From DASREM01 sp035652095 (GTDB lineage: Bacteria > Acidobacteriota > Terriglobia > Terriglobales > Acidobacteriaceae): a DNA stretch of 13,733 nucleotides. Of the stretch, positions 5,950 to 12,918 are shown one piece after another. The translations under genes and the position numbers were made by a program. Within the stretch, counting starts at the first letter, position 1, and each line of letters begins with the position of its first letter. The stretch is taken from NCBI GenBank assembly GCA_035652095.1, contig DASREM010000022.1, positions 1 to 13,733 of the forward strand, given 5' to 3'. The notes beneath the pieces are model-generated. The model was given only the letters and a program-made list of their open reading frames with translations. It made no database searches and was not told the DNA's origin.

Positions 5950-8034
5950 TTGAACAATTCTGAATTAAGCCACCGCTTGTGGCGGGTTGCGGCTGCCGTT
6001 CTGGTGACGCTGTTACCCGTAGTACCAGCCCAGGGACGGGTTCGCCGTTCGGATGCGTGGGCGCGCAGCCAATTCGAGAACGCCGAGCGGATGCGCGAAG
6101 CGCTGAACGGACGTCCTGCGCCGGAGCGCACGCGGCAGCAGTACCAGCGCGTCATCAACGCTTACCGGCGGATTTATTTTGCCACTCCGACGTCATCGAA
6201 GGCGGATCCCAGCGTGGTTGCCGTGGCCGAACTGCAGGTGGAAATGGGACGGCGGTTCGATGACGACGCCATCCTCCGCTCTGCCATCCAGCAGTACCAG
6301 TTTCTGCGCCGGGAGTATCCCGGCAGCAAGTACCGCGTGGATGCATTGTTCACCATCGGGGAAATCTATAAAGACGATCTCAACGACCGCGCCAAAGCCC
6401 AGGACACCTTCGAAGAATTTCTGAGCCGCTATCCGCATAGCCACCTGGCGGATGATGCCAGGGCAGCGCTGGCGGAAGCCGTGCAGCAGGCGAGCGTGAA
6501 ATCGAAGAAGGCGAGGGACAGGGAAAAAGCCAAGGCTCCGACGCAGGAAGACTCAGAGGACACGGACCAGGCGGCGGCAGCGCCGGATGCCGATGCGCCC
6601 GCTGCCGAAACGCGAACCGCCAAGGTGGCGCGCGTGACCAGCATTCGGCACTGGTCCACGCCCGACTACACGCGGGTGGCGATTGATATCGAGCAGGATG
6701 TGAAGTTCGATTCACAACGCATCGGCAATCCCACTCGCATCTTTTTCGATCTTTCCGACACCCGGCTGGCGTCCACTCTGGTAGGAAAAACGTTCGACGT
6801 GGATGACGGGTTTCTGAGGAAGATCCGGGTTGCGCAGTTCAAGCCCGGCAAGACCAGGATTGTGTTGGAAGTGGACGAGCTTTCGGATTACAACGCGTTC
6901 CTGTTATCGAATCCCTCGCGGCTGATCATTGACGTTCACGGCAAGGAGACGGCGAAAGCTTCGAAAGAAAAGAGGACTGGGCGCGAACTGCGAACCGAAG
7001 CTGCATCCGCCGAGGAGAAGTCAGCCGACGGCCCATCTCGGGCCAGCGAGGACCGCAAGACTGAAAAGGCGGTGGATCGCGTCGTGGTAAAGAATGGCGT
7101 GCCGACGCGGATTGTCGAACCGGATGACAGCAACAGCGAGAACGAAACCGAAGCCAGCGCAAGAGCGCCCGAGAGCAAGCCTGAAGTCAAAGAAACCGCA
7201 ATTGTAGCCGCACCTGCAAAACGTAAGCCGCGCGCCCGGAAAGAAACAGCGCCCGAATTCGACATTCGAGAAGCGCAACCTACAGCAAGCGGAGACCGCT
7301 CGCTGATTCGCGCGCTGGGATTGAAGATTGGCAAGATCGTAATTGATGCCGGGCATGGCGGGCATGACACCGGGACCATTGGACCGAACGGATTGTTGGA
7401 GAAAGATCTGGTCCTCGATGTGGCCAGGCGGCTGGGCAAGCAACTGGAAAGACTTGGCGCCCAAGTGGTTTACACCCGTTCTGACGATACGTTCATTCCG
7501 CTCGAGACGCGAACGGCGATTGCGAACCAGGAGCAGGCGGACCTGTTCATTTCGATTCACGCCAACTCGAGCAGCGATCCGGACGCCCGGGGAGTCGAGA
7601 CCTATTACCTGAACTTCACCTCGTCGCGCGACGCGCTGGAGGTGGCAGCGCGCGAGAATGCCGTGTCGGAGAATTCGATCCACGAATTGCAGGACCTGGT
7701 GAAGAAGATCGCGTTGAAGGAGAAGATTGAGGAATCCCACGAGTTCGCGGCGGACGTGCAGGCCTCGCTGCACAGCGGACTGGCGGCGAAGAGTCCCGGC
7801 ATCCGCGATCGCGGGGTAAAGAAGGCGCCATTCATTGTGCTGATCGGGGCAAACATGCCCTCGATCCTGGCGGAGATTTCTTTTGTGAGCAATCCGGGAG
7901 ACGAACGCCGGTTGCAAACCGCCGAATACCGGCAGCGCATCGCCGAGTCGCTGTACCGGGGGATTGCCAAGTACGTGAATGGATTGAGCGGGGTAAAAGT
8001 CGCCAGCAAGATTGAGAAGAGCGAAGGGCAATAG
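5950..8034 (+). CDS. N-acetylmuramoyl-L-alanine amidase, TPR-AMIN-Amidase_3
   Basis: A 694-residue exported zinc amidase that removes stem peptides from peptidoglycan, as in cell separation. It starts at TTG 5950; GGCGG just upstream is a weak ribosome site, and the start is not certain. Domains in order: signal peptide (about 1-29, VAAAVLVTLLPVVPAQG), a TPR/YbgF-like helical repeat region (about 85-176; SAIQQYQFLRREYPGSKY), an AMIN domain (about 228-333) that in relatives binds cell wall, a charged Ala/Glu/Lys linker (about 335-455), and Amidase_3 (about 461-680). Zinc ligands His469 (DAGHGGHD), Glu484 (GLLEKDL) and His537 (SIHANSS) and catalytic Glu642 (LAEISFVSNP) are all present. The N-terminal TPR part is an addition to the usual AMIN-Amidase_3 layout. 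It probably works with the upstream transglycosylase. Confidence 0.93.
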   Translation: MNNSELSHRLWRVAAAVLVTLLPVVPAQGRVRRSDAWARSQFENAERMREALNGRPAPERTRQQYQRVINAYRRIYFATPTSSKADPSVVAVAELQVEMGRRFDDDAILRSAIQQYQFLRREYPGSKYRVDALFTIGEIYKDDLNDRAKAQDTFEEFLSRYPHSHLADDARAALAEAVQQASVKSKKARDREKAKAPTQEDSEDTDQAAAAPDADAPAAETRTAKVARVTSIRHWSTPDYTRVAIDIEQDVKFDSQRIGNPTRIFFDLSDTRLASTLVGKTFDVDDGFLRKIRVAQFKPGKTRIVLEVDELSDYNAFLLSNPSRLIIDVHGKETAKASKEKRTGRELRTEAASAEEKSADGPSRASEDRKTEKAVDRVVVKNGVPTRIVEPDDSNSENETEASARAPESKPEVKETAIVAAPAKRKPRARKETAPEFDIREAQPTASGDRSLIRALGLKIGKIVIDAGHGGHDTGTIGPNGLLEKDLVLDVARRLGKQLERLGAQVVYTRSDDTFIPLETRTAIANQEQADLFISIHANSSSDPDARGVETYYLNFTSSRDALEVAARENAVSENSIHELQDLVKKIALKEKIEESHEFAADVQASLHSGLAAKSPGIRDRGVKKAPFIVLIGANMPSILAEISFVSNPGDERRLQTAEYRQRIAESLYRGIAKYVNGLSGVKVASKIEKSEGQ

Positions 8035-8040
8035 TTTTTC

Positions 8041-8163
8041 CTTCGTGAAACTTCGTGTCCTTTGTGGTTGACTGAGTTCTCAAACTCCGTTCACCTCAAC
8101 GTCCCTCCGTGGTAAAAGCCGTTCTCAAATCTTCAACCACCAAGTCCACCAAGGTTCACGAAG
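8041..8163. repeat. Imperfect 29-bp inverted repeat pair (CTTCGTG / CACGAAG type)
   Basis: CTTCGTGAAACTTCGTGTCC... (8041-8069) and the reverse complement of 8135-8163 match at about 24 of 29 positions. Units with AACCACRAAG and CACGAAG are common dispersed intergenic repeats in bacteria. The pair begins 6 bp after the amidase stop and occupies most of the 216-bp gap before the DUF6599 gene. Confidence 0.6.
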
Positions 8164-8250
8164 TACCTATATCCTGGCGCCCGCTTTATGGAAACTTTCC
8201 CGCCCGGCCTGTAGTCTAATCATGTAGGAGCTCTAGCGGTTCCCTCTCTG

Positions 8251-9384
8251 ATGAAGCCTTTTTACCTGGTTTTTGCATTCTTCATGCTGAGCGTCTGCGC
8301 GTCCGCGGCGCCAGAGCCATCCATTTTGCCGAAGTCGTTTTCTGCCTGGCAGATGTCCGGCAACGCGAAAAGAGGCGGCGATCCGGCTGCGGCGGATGGG
8401 ATCAACGCGGCACTGCTGAAGGAATACGGATTCCAGGACCTGGAGTCGGCTACCTATGTGCGGGACGACGGACGCAAGCTGACGGTCAAGGCGGCGCGCT
8501 TTAACGACGCAAGCGGAGCCTATGGAGCATTCACGTTCTACCGCGAGCCGCAAATGAATAAGGAGGAGATCGGGGACAAGGGCGCCTCGGCGAATGAGCG
8601 GATCCTCTTTTATCGCGGCAACGTGCTGGTGGATGCGGTTTTCAGCCGGCTGAGCGCGATGTCGGCGGCGGAGTTAAGAGAACTGGCGAACGCACTCCCG
8701 CTTCCTCCGGGGAACGCGCGCGCGCTGCCCAACCTGCTAAGTTATCTGCCCAGGCAGTCGTTCGTGGCGAACAGCACAAAGTACGTGCTGGGGCCAATCG
8801 CCTTGCGAGCGATTCACGCGCCGATTCCGGAGACGCTGATCAACTTCAATGCCGGTGCAGAGGTAATCCAGGGCACTTACAACAGTTCCGGTGGTGAAGC
8901 GACCCTGATGCTGATCGGATATCCAACCCCGCAGATCGCGGCCGAGCAGTTGAAGCGACTCGATGCGGCGCATCAGGCCAATACCACGCAGCAGGCGGGA
9001 AGTCCTACGCTGGTGGATGTGGGGCCGTTTTTCGACCGGCGCACCGGTCCGATCGTGGTGGTGGCAGCGGGACCGCTATCGCAAAGCGAAGCGCGATCGC
9101 TTCTCGCCTCGGTCAACTACGATGCCGACGTTACCTGGAACGAGAACACATCGTTCAGCAAGAAAGATAATCTGGCGAACCTGCTGGTCAACATCATCAT
9201 CCTGTGCGGAATCATTTGCGGGTTCGCGCTGGTGGCCGGAATTGCGTTTGGAGGCCTGCGAGTACTGTTTCAGCGGATCCTGCCGGAACGGGTTTTCGAC
9301 CGTCCGGAACAGGTGGAATTCATCTCGCTGCACCTGTCGGAAGGAGGCCCCGGGGGAGAGCCGACGGCCTCAGGACGAGGGTAA
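8251..9384 (+). CDS. DUF6599 family exported protein with C-terminal membrane anchor
   Basis: A 377-residue protein of unknown function, of a type that I associate with Acidobacteriota. A signal peptide (about 1-20, FYLVFAFFMLSVCASAA) is followed by two similar-looking lobes. The first holds KEYGFQDLESATYVRD and SGAYGAFTFYREPQM, the second TLMLIGYPTPQIAAEQLKRL. One transmembrane helix lies near the C-terminus (about 311-337, NIIILCGIICGFALVAGIAF), with a short cytoplasmic tail rich in Gly and Glu. The layout suggests a periplasmic domain tethered to the inner membrane. ATG 8251 opens directly on the signal peptide; AGGAG lies about 20 bases upstream, too far for an ideal ribosome site. It is the last core gene before the tRNA. 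No function should be inferred from its cell-wall neighbours beyond shared location in the envelope. Confidence 0.88.
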   Translation: MKPFYLVFAFFMLSVCASAAPEPSILPKSFSAWQMSGNAKRGGDPAAADGINAALLKEYGFQDLESATYVRDDGRKLTVKAARFNDASGAYGAFTFYREPQMNKEEIGDKGASANERILFYRGNVLVDAVFSRLSAMSAAELRELANALPLPPGNARALPNLLSYLPRQSFVANSTKYVLGPIALRAIHAPIPETLINFNAGAEVIQGTYNSSGGEATLMLIGYPTPQIAAEQLKRLDAAHQANTTQQAGSPTLVDVGPFFDRRTGPIVVVAAGPLSQSEARSLLASVNYDADVTWNENTSFSKKDNLANLLVNIIILCGIICGFALVAGIAFGGLRVLFQRILPERVFDRPEQVEFISLHLSEGGPGGEPTASGRG

Positions 9385-9508
9385 GCTCTTCAATAGAAGC
9401 CTGTTAGGGAGGGAAGTTCCGCGATTTGTCTCACATTGAGCCACTTTCGACGGTTGTTAACCTATTTTGTAAATAATTGATAATAAAGGGATTATTTCCT
9501 AAAAATTC

Positions 9509-9538
9509 CTTGACACCCCCCTTTTACGAACCATAAGA
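9509..9538 (+). promoter_or_regulatory. Consensus -35 promoter preceded by AT-rich DNA
   Basis: A perfect TTGACA (9509-9514) and TAAGAT (9533-9538) are 18 bp apart. The preceding 50 bp are strongly A/T-rich, like an UP element. No open reading frame follows, only a terminator about 60-90 bp downstream. A second weaker TTGACG lies at 9555-9560. Confidence 0.5.
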
Positions 9539-9544
9539 TTTCGC

Positions 9545-9630
9545 CAGAAAAGTTTTGACGGTCTTTGCCTCCGTTGGAACTATTCTCCCTTGAAGAAGAG
9601 GCCACCTATTGCCGGGTGGCCTTTTCGTTT
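9545..9630 (+). ncRNA. Candidate small RNA between a promoter and a terminator
   Basis: About 85 nt from the predicted start to the T-run, with no coding potential. The promoter at 9509-9538 has a perfect -35 box, and the 3' end is a strong intrinsic terminator. An inner ACGG/CCGT pairing is possible. I recognise no known RNA family. It may instead be only the distal terminator of the DUF6599 transcript. Confidence 0.3.
9599..9630 (+). terminator. Rho-independent terminator
   Basis: AGGCCACC pairs with GGTGGCCT (8 bp) around an 8-nt loop, followed by TTTTCGTTT. It lies 215 bp after the DUF6599 stop and 60-90 bp after the 9509 promoter. Confidence 0.85.
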
Positions 9631-9756
9631 GAGCTCAAAACCTTCGACCACTGAGGGAATTTCTGTCGAATTTTTTCGGACATATGGCTTCACAGCGTTC
9701 GATCTCTTGGTGGCGGCTCAGTTGGGTTTCCGAAACCGTGATTCACCCTGATAGAA

Positions 9757-9783
9757 GTCATCCCGAAGCGCAGCGAGGGATCT
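9757..9783. repeat. REP-like palindromic repeat unit
   Basis: GTCATCCCGAAGCGCAGCGA followed by GGGATC; ATCCC pairs with GGGAT around a GCG-rich centre. This is a familiar dispersed intergenic repeat of Acidobacteriota and other soil bacteria, known from general experience and not checked here. Confidence 0.55.
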
Positions 9784-9848
9784 CGAGTGCACGACGGTTG
9801 AGCTCTGTGGGCGGGAGAATGTCGTCCCACGCCGATCCCTTCGAAAGC

Positions 9849-9878
9849 TTTACGCCCTCGCGCAATGGCATTTAGAAT
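9849..9878 (+). promoter_or_regulatory. Likely tRNA-Thr promoter
   Basis: TTTACG (9849-9854) and TAGAAT (9873-9878), 18 bp apart, end 10 bp before the tRNA. Each box matches the sigma-70 consensus at most key positions. Confidence 0.4.
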
Positions 9879-9887
9879 CGAACTCAA

Positions 9888-9963
9888 GCCGACGTAGCTC
9901 AGTTGGTAGAGCAGCCGATTCGTAATCGGCAGGTCACCAGTTCAAGTCTGGTCGTCGGCTCCA
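9888..9963 (+). tRNA. tRNA-Thr (anticodon CGT), CCA encoded
   Basis: All stems pair: acceptor GCCGACG/CGTCGGC, D stem GCTC/GAGC, anticodon stem GCCGA/TCGGC with loop TTCGTAA (anticodon CGT at 9921-9923, reading ACG codons), T stem ACCAG/CTGGT with loop TTCAAGT. Discriminator T at 9960, CCA at 9961-9963. The gene is complete. An integrase gene ends 24 bp downstream on the opposite strand, so its 3' half is the probable attachment site of an integrated element. Confidence 0.97.
9936..9963. other. Probable attachment site (att) in the tRNA-Thr 3' end
   Basis: Tyrosine integrases often recombine at the T arm and acceptor end of a tRNA gene, with the element's integrase gene adjacent. Here the integrase stop is 24 bp away. 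I looked for a second copy of GGTCGTCGGCTCCA to the right and found none within the window, so the far end of the element lies beyond the right edge or is lost. Confidence 0.55.
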
Positions 9964-9986
9964 ACCCCTTTTCTCTCAACGCATAC

Positions 9987-11459
9987 CTAGCGAGCGGGAG
10001 CCGGTTTGGTAACAGTTGGTAACAAAAGTTCTGCTGCTTGAGCCAGTGGCATGCGGAAGTTCTCCACTTCAGGAAGGTCATAATCCTTCAGCAAAACTTC
10101 CACTGAATTGCCCAACATATTCGATACCAACTTTGCAGATTCACCCCGACGAAGCATTCTGGTCGCCGCAGTGCGTCGGAAATCGTGCCACCCACCGAGT
10201 TCAATCCCAAGCCCCTCAGCGACAGGTCGGACGTATCGCTTAAGAGCATTTCCGGGATTGACGGGTGTTCCTGTATGCGAGCGAAAGACAAAGTCGCCCG
10301 CCCCCAAGTTCCTCATCCGCGCAAGCAGGCTTGCAGGAATCGGCAAACTTCTGACCGATTTCTTAGTTTTTGGCGACTGCAACTTCCCTTCGTAGATCGT
10401 GCGCGAGATGTGAAGCACTTCCCCATCGAAATCAGACCACTTGATTCCGATAGCCTCTCCGATTCGGAGACCCGTTATTGCCAAAAATAAGACGAGCGTT
10501 GAATACGGCTCCTCCAGCTTCTCGGCAATGGCAATCACCTCTGAAGATTTCAAAGGTTTGTGAATCGTCTTCTCTTTCCCCGCGTCGGGCAGCTTGATCT
10601 TCGAGCAGGGATTCTTTTCGAGCCAACCGCAGTCAACGGCCCAGCTCAAGACCTTGCCTAAAGAAACCCGCATTCCACGAAGGGTATTCTTGCTGTACTT
10701 CGGTGCCTGCTCCGCGAGAAAAACCTGCACGTCTTCACGATTGATATTTGAAATCTCCATATTTCCGAAGATTGGAAGAACGTGAGCGCGAAGAAGTTTT
10801 TGATAGTACCTTGCAGTGCTAGGCTTCATCGTTGCCAACTCTGCAAGCTTCCATCGCTCGAACAAGTCTGAAAAGGTCAGCACCGTTCTCAGTTTTTGGA
10901 CCGCCATTTTTCCTTGTAAATCGACGACAGCGGCAGCCCTGCTTGGCAATTCTTTAATGGTTCCAAGACGTACATTCCGAGCGCGGCGAATGACCTTTCC
11001 ATCTGGAGTCAGTGCGTCTTCACGATATCTGCCGTACCACACTTTCCCCGACCCTCTCTTGTATACGTAGCCTTTCTGATTACGCTGAAGCATTCTTGTC
11101 TTCTCCTTTACGGAGGCTTGCTTCAGCGGTTTCCCAGATGGAATTCTGCCAGAGAACTGACGGAGCAGCAACGATTCAACGAACCGGAGACCGCGTCCAA
11201 CTCTGAGAGAGGGAAGCTTTTGAACGTGACGACGAACCCAAGTCTCAGATACGCCCAAGATGGAGGCCGTCTCGCGAACAGTCAATAGGCGAGCGGCAGG
11301 TCCGCTCCGAGCCTGTGGTTTATACCCGCCGGCTGGACGGATTTGCCTCGACTGCGCGCTTCTGACGGACGGTGGCCACGTCCCTGAGTCACTGCTCGGG
11401 TCGACAGCCATGGTCATCGGGAGAACGACAGAGTCGCCCTCAAAAGAAACAACATTCAT
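9987..11459 (-). CDS. Tyrosine integrase with fused N-terminal excisionase-like HTH
   Basis: A 490-residue site-specific recombinase frame. Residues 58-101 form an HTH_17/MerR-like DNA-binding module of the excisionase type (RLLTVRETASILGVSETWVR, then LRVGRGLRFVESLLLRQF). A usual integrase follows from about 123: arm-binding region (MLQRNQKGYVYKRGSGKVWYG), core-binding domain (about 193-275) and catalytic domain (about 300-470). Catalytic residues are Arg332 (ITGLRIGEA), Lys in SPKTKKSVRSLPI (about 364-367), His425 and Arg428 (GGWHDFRRT) and Tyr460 (LLKDYDL). The usual LGH histidine is Asn451 (MLGNSV). ATG 11459 has only a weak ribosome site, but an in-frame ATG at 11093 has AAAGGAG 9 bases upstream and would give a standard 368-residue integrase. 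Adjacent to tRNA-Thr, its likely target. Confidence 0.92.
   Translation of the reverse strand: MNVVSFEGDSVVLPMTMAVDPSSDSGTWPPSVRSAQSRQIRPAGGYKPQARSGPAARLLTVRETASILGVSETWVRRHVQKLPSLRVGRGLRFVESLLLRQFSGRIPSGKPLKQASVKEKTRMLQRNQKGYVYKRGSGKVWYGRYREDALTPDGKVIRRARNVRLGTIKELPSRAAAVVDLQGKMAVQKLRTVLTFSDLFERWKLAELATMKPSTARYYQKLLRAHVLPIFGNMEISNINREDVQVFLAEQAPKYSKNTLRGMRVSLGKVLSWAVDCGWLEKNPCSKIKLPDAGKEKTIHKPLKSSEVIAIAEKLEEPYSTLVLFLAITGLRIGEAIGIKWSDFDGEVLHISRTIYEGKLQSPKTKKSVRSLPIPASLLARMRNLGAGDFVFRSHTGTPVNPGNALKRYVRPVAEGLGIELGGWHDFRRTAATRMLRRGESAKLVSNMLGNSVEVLLKDYDLPEVENFRMPLAQAAELLLPTVTKPAPAR
11103..11109 (-). promoter_or_regulatory. Internal ribosome binding site inside the integrase frame
   Basis: On the minus strand AAAGGAG lies 9 bases before the in-frame ATG 11093-11091 (MLQRNQKGYV), the usual N-terminus of integrases of this type. 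It is a better ribosome site than the one before the upstream ATG at 11459, and decides for at least partial use of the internal start. Confidence 0.6.
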
Positions 11460-11688
11460 TGTGAAATCTCGTTAGAAAAAATGAAGTGAATCCGCCGCCC
11501 CTTCGCGCCTCAGTGATGGCGTGCCTTCGGGGAGCACTAGGCTCTTGCAGCTGCGTTGGCTTTGTGCGGGACAGACTGACAAAGCGGGAATTTCTACCCT
11601 TTCCTCAGAGGCCCGGCTGAAAGCCGGAGCGTCATCGGATCAATTGCTGCGTCTGGCGACTCAGCATCGAAAATCAAAAATAAAGCGT

Positions 11689-11703
11689 GTCCAACCGTTG
11701 GAC
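11689..11703. promoter_or_regulatory. Palindrome GTCCAAC-C-GTTGGAC (candidate operator, copy 1)
   Basis: Perfect 7-bp half-sites around one central base. The core TCCAAC-N-GTTGGA recurs 151 bp to the right (11840-11854). It lies 230 bp upstream of the integrase start, a suitable place for a regulator or excisionase binding site. Confidence 0.45.
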
Positions 11704-11839
11704 CGCGACCACCCCGTCCACCAAGCGATCTAGGGTGTTCAGGAAAGCAGCGAGGGGGTTAGGCGGGGTGGGGGAAGATTGAAAATTAATGTTACTACCC
11801 TCCAAAATCGCCAACCGGAGTCCCACTCTTTTATCGAAC

Positions 11840-11854
11840 GTCCAACTGTTGGAT
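11840..11854. promoter_or_regulatory. Palindrome GTCCAAC-T-GTTGGAT (candidate operator, copy 2)
   Basis: Shares the 13-bp core TCCAAC-N-GTTGGA with 11689-11703 and differs only at the centre and one outer base. It is flanked by TCGAA and TTCGA, making a longer imperfect palindrome of about 26 bp. Confidence 0.45.
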
Positions 11855-12138
11855 TTCGAAGTCCGTAATTGGCTTGCTTGGGCTCACCGCTCTCACGAAC
11901 CTCGATTTGCGGAGCTGCCAGGTGCCATTGCAGCCCAGAGCCGCCGTCCATTCTCTGGACACGGGTTACTCAACCCGACTACGCTGGTCATTTCCAAGTG
12001 TCGCCCCGCTACTCTCCCCAGTCGGCCTGGGAGCCGTGCTCCAGCAGCAGCTCAGTTGCTGTTGCACTGCCGCTACCAGTTCTGCGGCAACCCTGTCTGT
12101 GAGTTCTCGTATTACCTGCGCGAATACTGATCATTAGC

Positions 12139-12221
12139 CATCCCATTTCTCGGTTCATTTCCAACCTCAGTTCCAGTTCTATTCCGAGGTCATTTCCCGG
12201 TCGATTTCCAGCTTCATTTCA
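12139..12221. repeat. Degenerate 12-bp tandem repeat array, about seven units
   Basis: Units such as CGGTTCATTTCC, GAGGTCATTTCC, CGGTCGATTTCC and AGCTTCATTTCA follow one another every 12 bp, with one 11-bp unit (AGTTCTATTCC, 12175-12185). On the minus strand this reads as four-residue repeats of the E-M/I/L-x-x type, broken by a stop at the 11-bp unit. Confidence 0.55.
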
Positions 12222-12230
12222 AAAACTAAT

Positions 12231-12322
12231 GTTTCTGAAATGCTCAAAACACCTATGTAGCGAGTACTGAATTCAACAGGTTGCGAATCGTCAACGACAA
12301 GGGTTTTTGAAACGCTCAAGAC
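12231..12322. repeat. Pair of 20-bp direct repeats
   Basis: GTTTCTGAAATGCTCAAAAC (12231-12250) and GTTTTTGAAACGCTCAAGAC (12303-12322) agree at 17 of 20 positions, 72 bp apart. They may be protein-binding sites or traces of a duplicated coding segment (VSEMLKT / VFETLKT in the same relative frame). Confidence 0.45.
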
Positions 12323-12435
12323 TGAATACGAGGACGAGCACAAACGGCGTCAGTTCTTCGGGAAGAACTTGTTTGCCCTACCCCTGGGCCGCGGACACGC
12401 GGTACACGTAGTCAAGCAATTGATGCCACTTCCCA

Positions 12436-12786
12436 TTAGCGAATCAGCCCCTCCTTCAGCATCCATTCCCTTACCTCGGGACGCATGTCGAGCGAATCAG
12501 AGCCGCGATCACGTTCTTGGAATTCGAGCAGGTGCTCCCTAAACCACTCGCTCTGGCCGCGATTCCGTTTTTTGCGCTTTTTGGGCTTTGGGCGGGCTTG
12601 CAGGCTGGCGGGCCACCCGATCAGCGTTACCACCCGAACCCGCCCTTCAATGGAGACGTGAACCGCTTTGACCTGCTTGGCCAGCGCGAACGCCTGATTC
12701 CAGATGTTGGAATACCTGTAGGCATTCATCTGTCGTCTTAGTTCCCGGAGGGTAAGCTTCCCACCAGCCGTATCCAAAAAATCCAA
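12436..12786 (-). CDS. Hypothetical protein with winged-helix-like N-terminus; 5' end uncertain
   Basis: From TTG 12786 the frame gives 116 residues with no family that I recognise. Residues 1-50 (GGKLTLRELRRQMNAYRYSN, IWNQAFALAKQV, then VHVSIEGRVRVVTLIGWP) look like a winged-helix DNA-binding fold. A Lys/Arg-rich stretch (RPKPKKRKKRNRGQSEWFRE) follows, so nucleic-acid binding is plausible. The TTG start is only formal: the same frame runs open back to 12993, with protein-like sequence (SRVDPVRQIARRILDF) continuing the first helix, but contains no ATG, GTG, TTG or CTG there. A (GA)12 tract lies in that upstream part. Two upstream ATGs would join this frame if the tract changed length, so the true start may depend on repeat number, or the gene may be broken. 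It probably belongs to the integrated element. Confidence 0.6.
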   Translation of the reverse strand: MDFLDTAGGKLTLRELRRQMNAYRYSNIWNQAFALAKQVKAVHVSIEGRVRVVTLIGWPASLQARPKPKKRKKRNRGQSEWFREHLLEFQERDRGSDSLDMRPEVREWMLKEGLIR

Positions 12787-12918
12787 GATTCGCCTTGCGA
12801 TTTGCCTAACGGGATCGACCCTCGATACACGCTTGCTGTGAGGCCGATTTCTTCTGATCGTTACCGTTGTCTTCGAAACTGATGAAGCGTTGTTGCTTTC
12901 GTTACTGTTCGTGGTCGT

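Larger units (their letters stand above)
9385..9887. other. 503-bp intergenic region with regulatory signals, no gene
   Basis: After the DUF6599 stop comes an AT-rich block (about 9455-9510) with an AAATAAT / ATTATTT inverted repeat, then a promoter, a terminator, a 13-bp palindrome GGTTTC-C-GAAACC (9725-9737), a REP-like repeat and the tRNA promoter. I see no convincing protein-coding frame. Confidence 0.6.
11460..12435. other. 976-bp region without a clear gene, rich in palindromes and repeats
   Basis: Between the integrase start and the next gene no frame is convincing. The region holds a CCGGCT-GAA-AGCCGG hairpin (11613-11627), two palindromes with core TCCAAC-N-GTTGGA, a CGGGTT-ACTC-AACCCG hairpin (11962-11977), a degenerate 12-bp repeat array (12139-12221) and a 20-bp direct repeat (12231 and 12303). 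Short protein-like patches on both strands, interrupted by stops, suggest decayed genes. This is where control and att-arm sequences of an integrative element would be expected. Confidence 0.55.

Noticed and set aside
7021..8031. 336-codon minus-strand frame opposite the amidase gene
   Set aside because: Antisense shadow of the Amidase_3 coding region, whose zinc ligands are all present on the plus strand.
11966..12130. Minus-strand patch VFAQVIRELTDRVAAELVAA, helix-like
   Set aside because: No start codon, stops close by on both sides and no continuation into a recognisable domain; at most a gene scrap.
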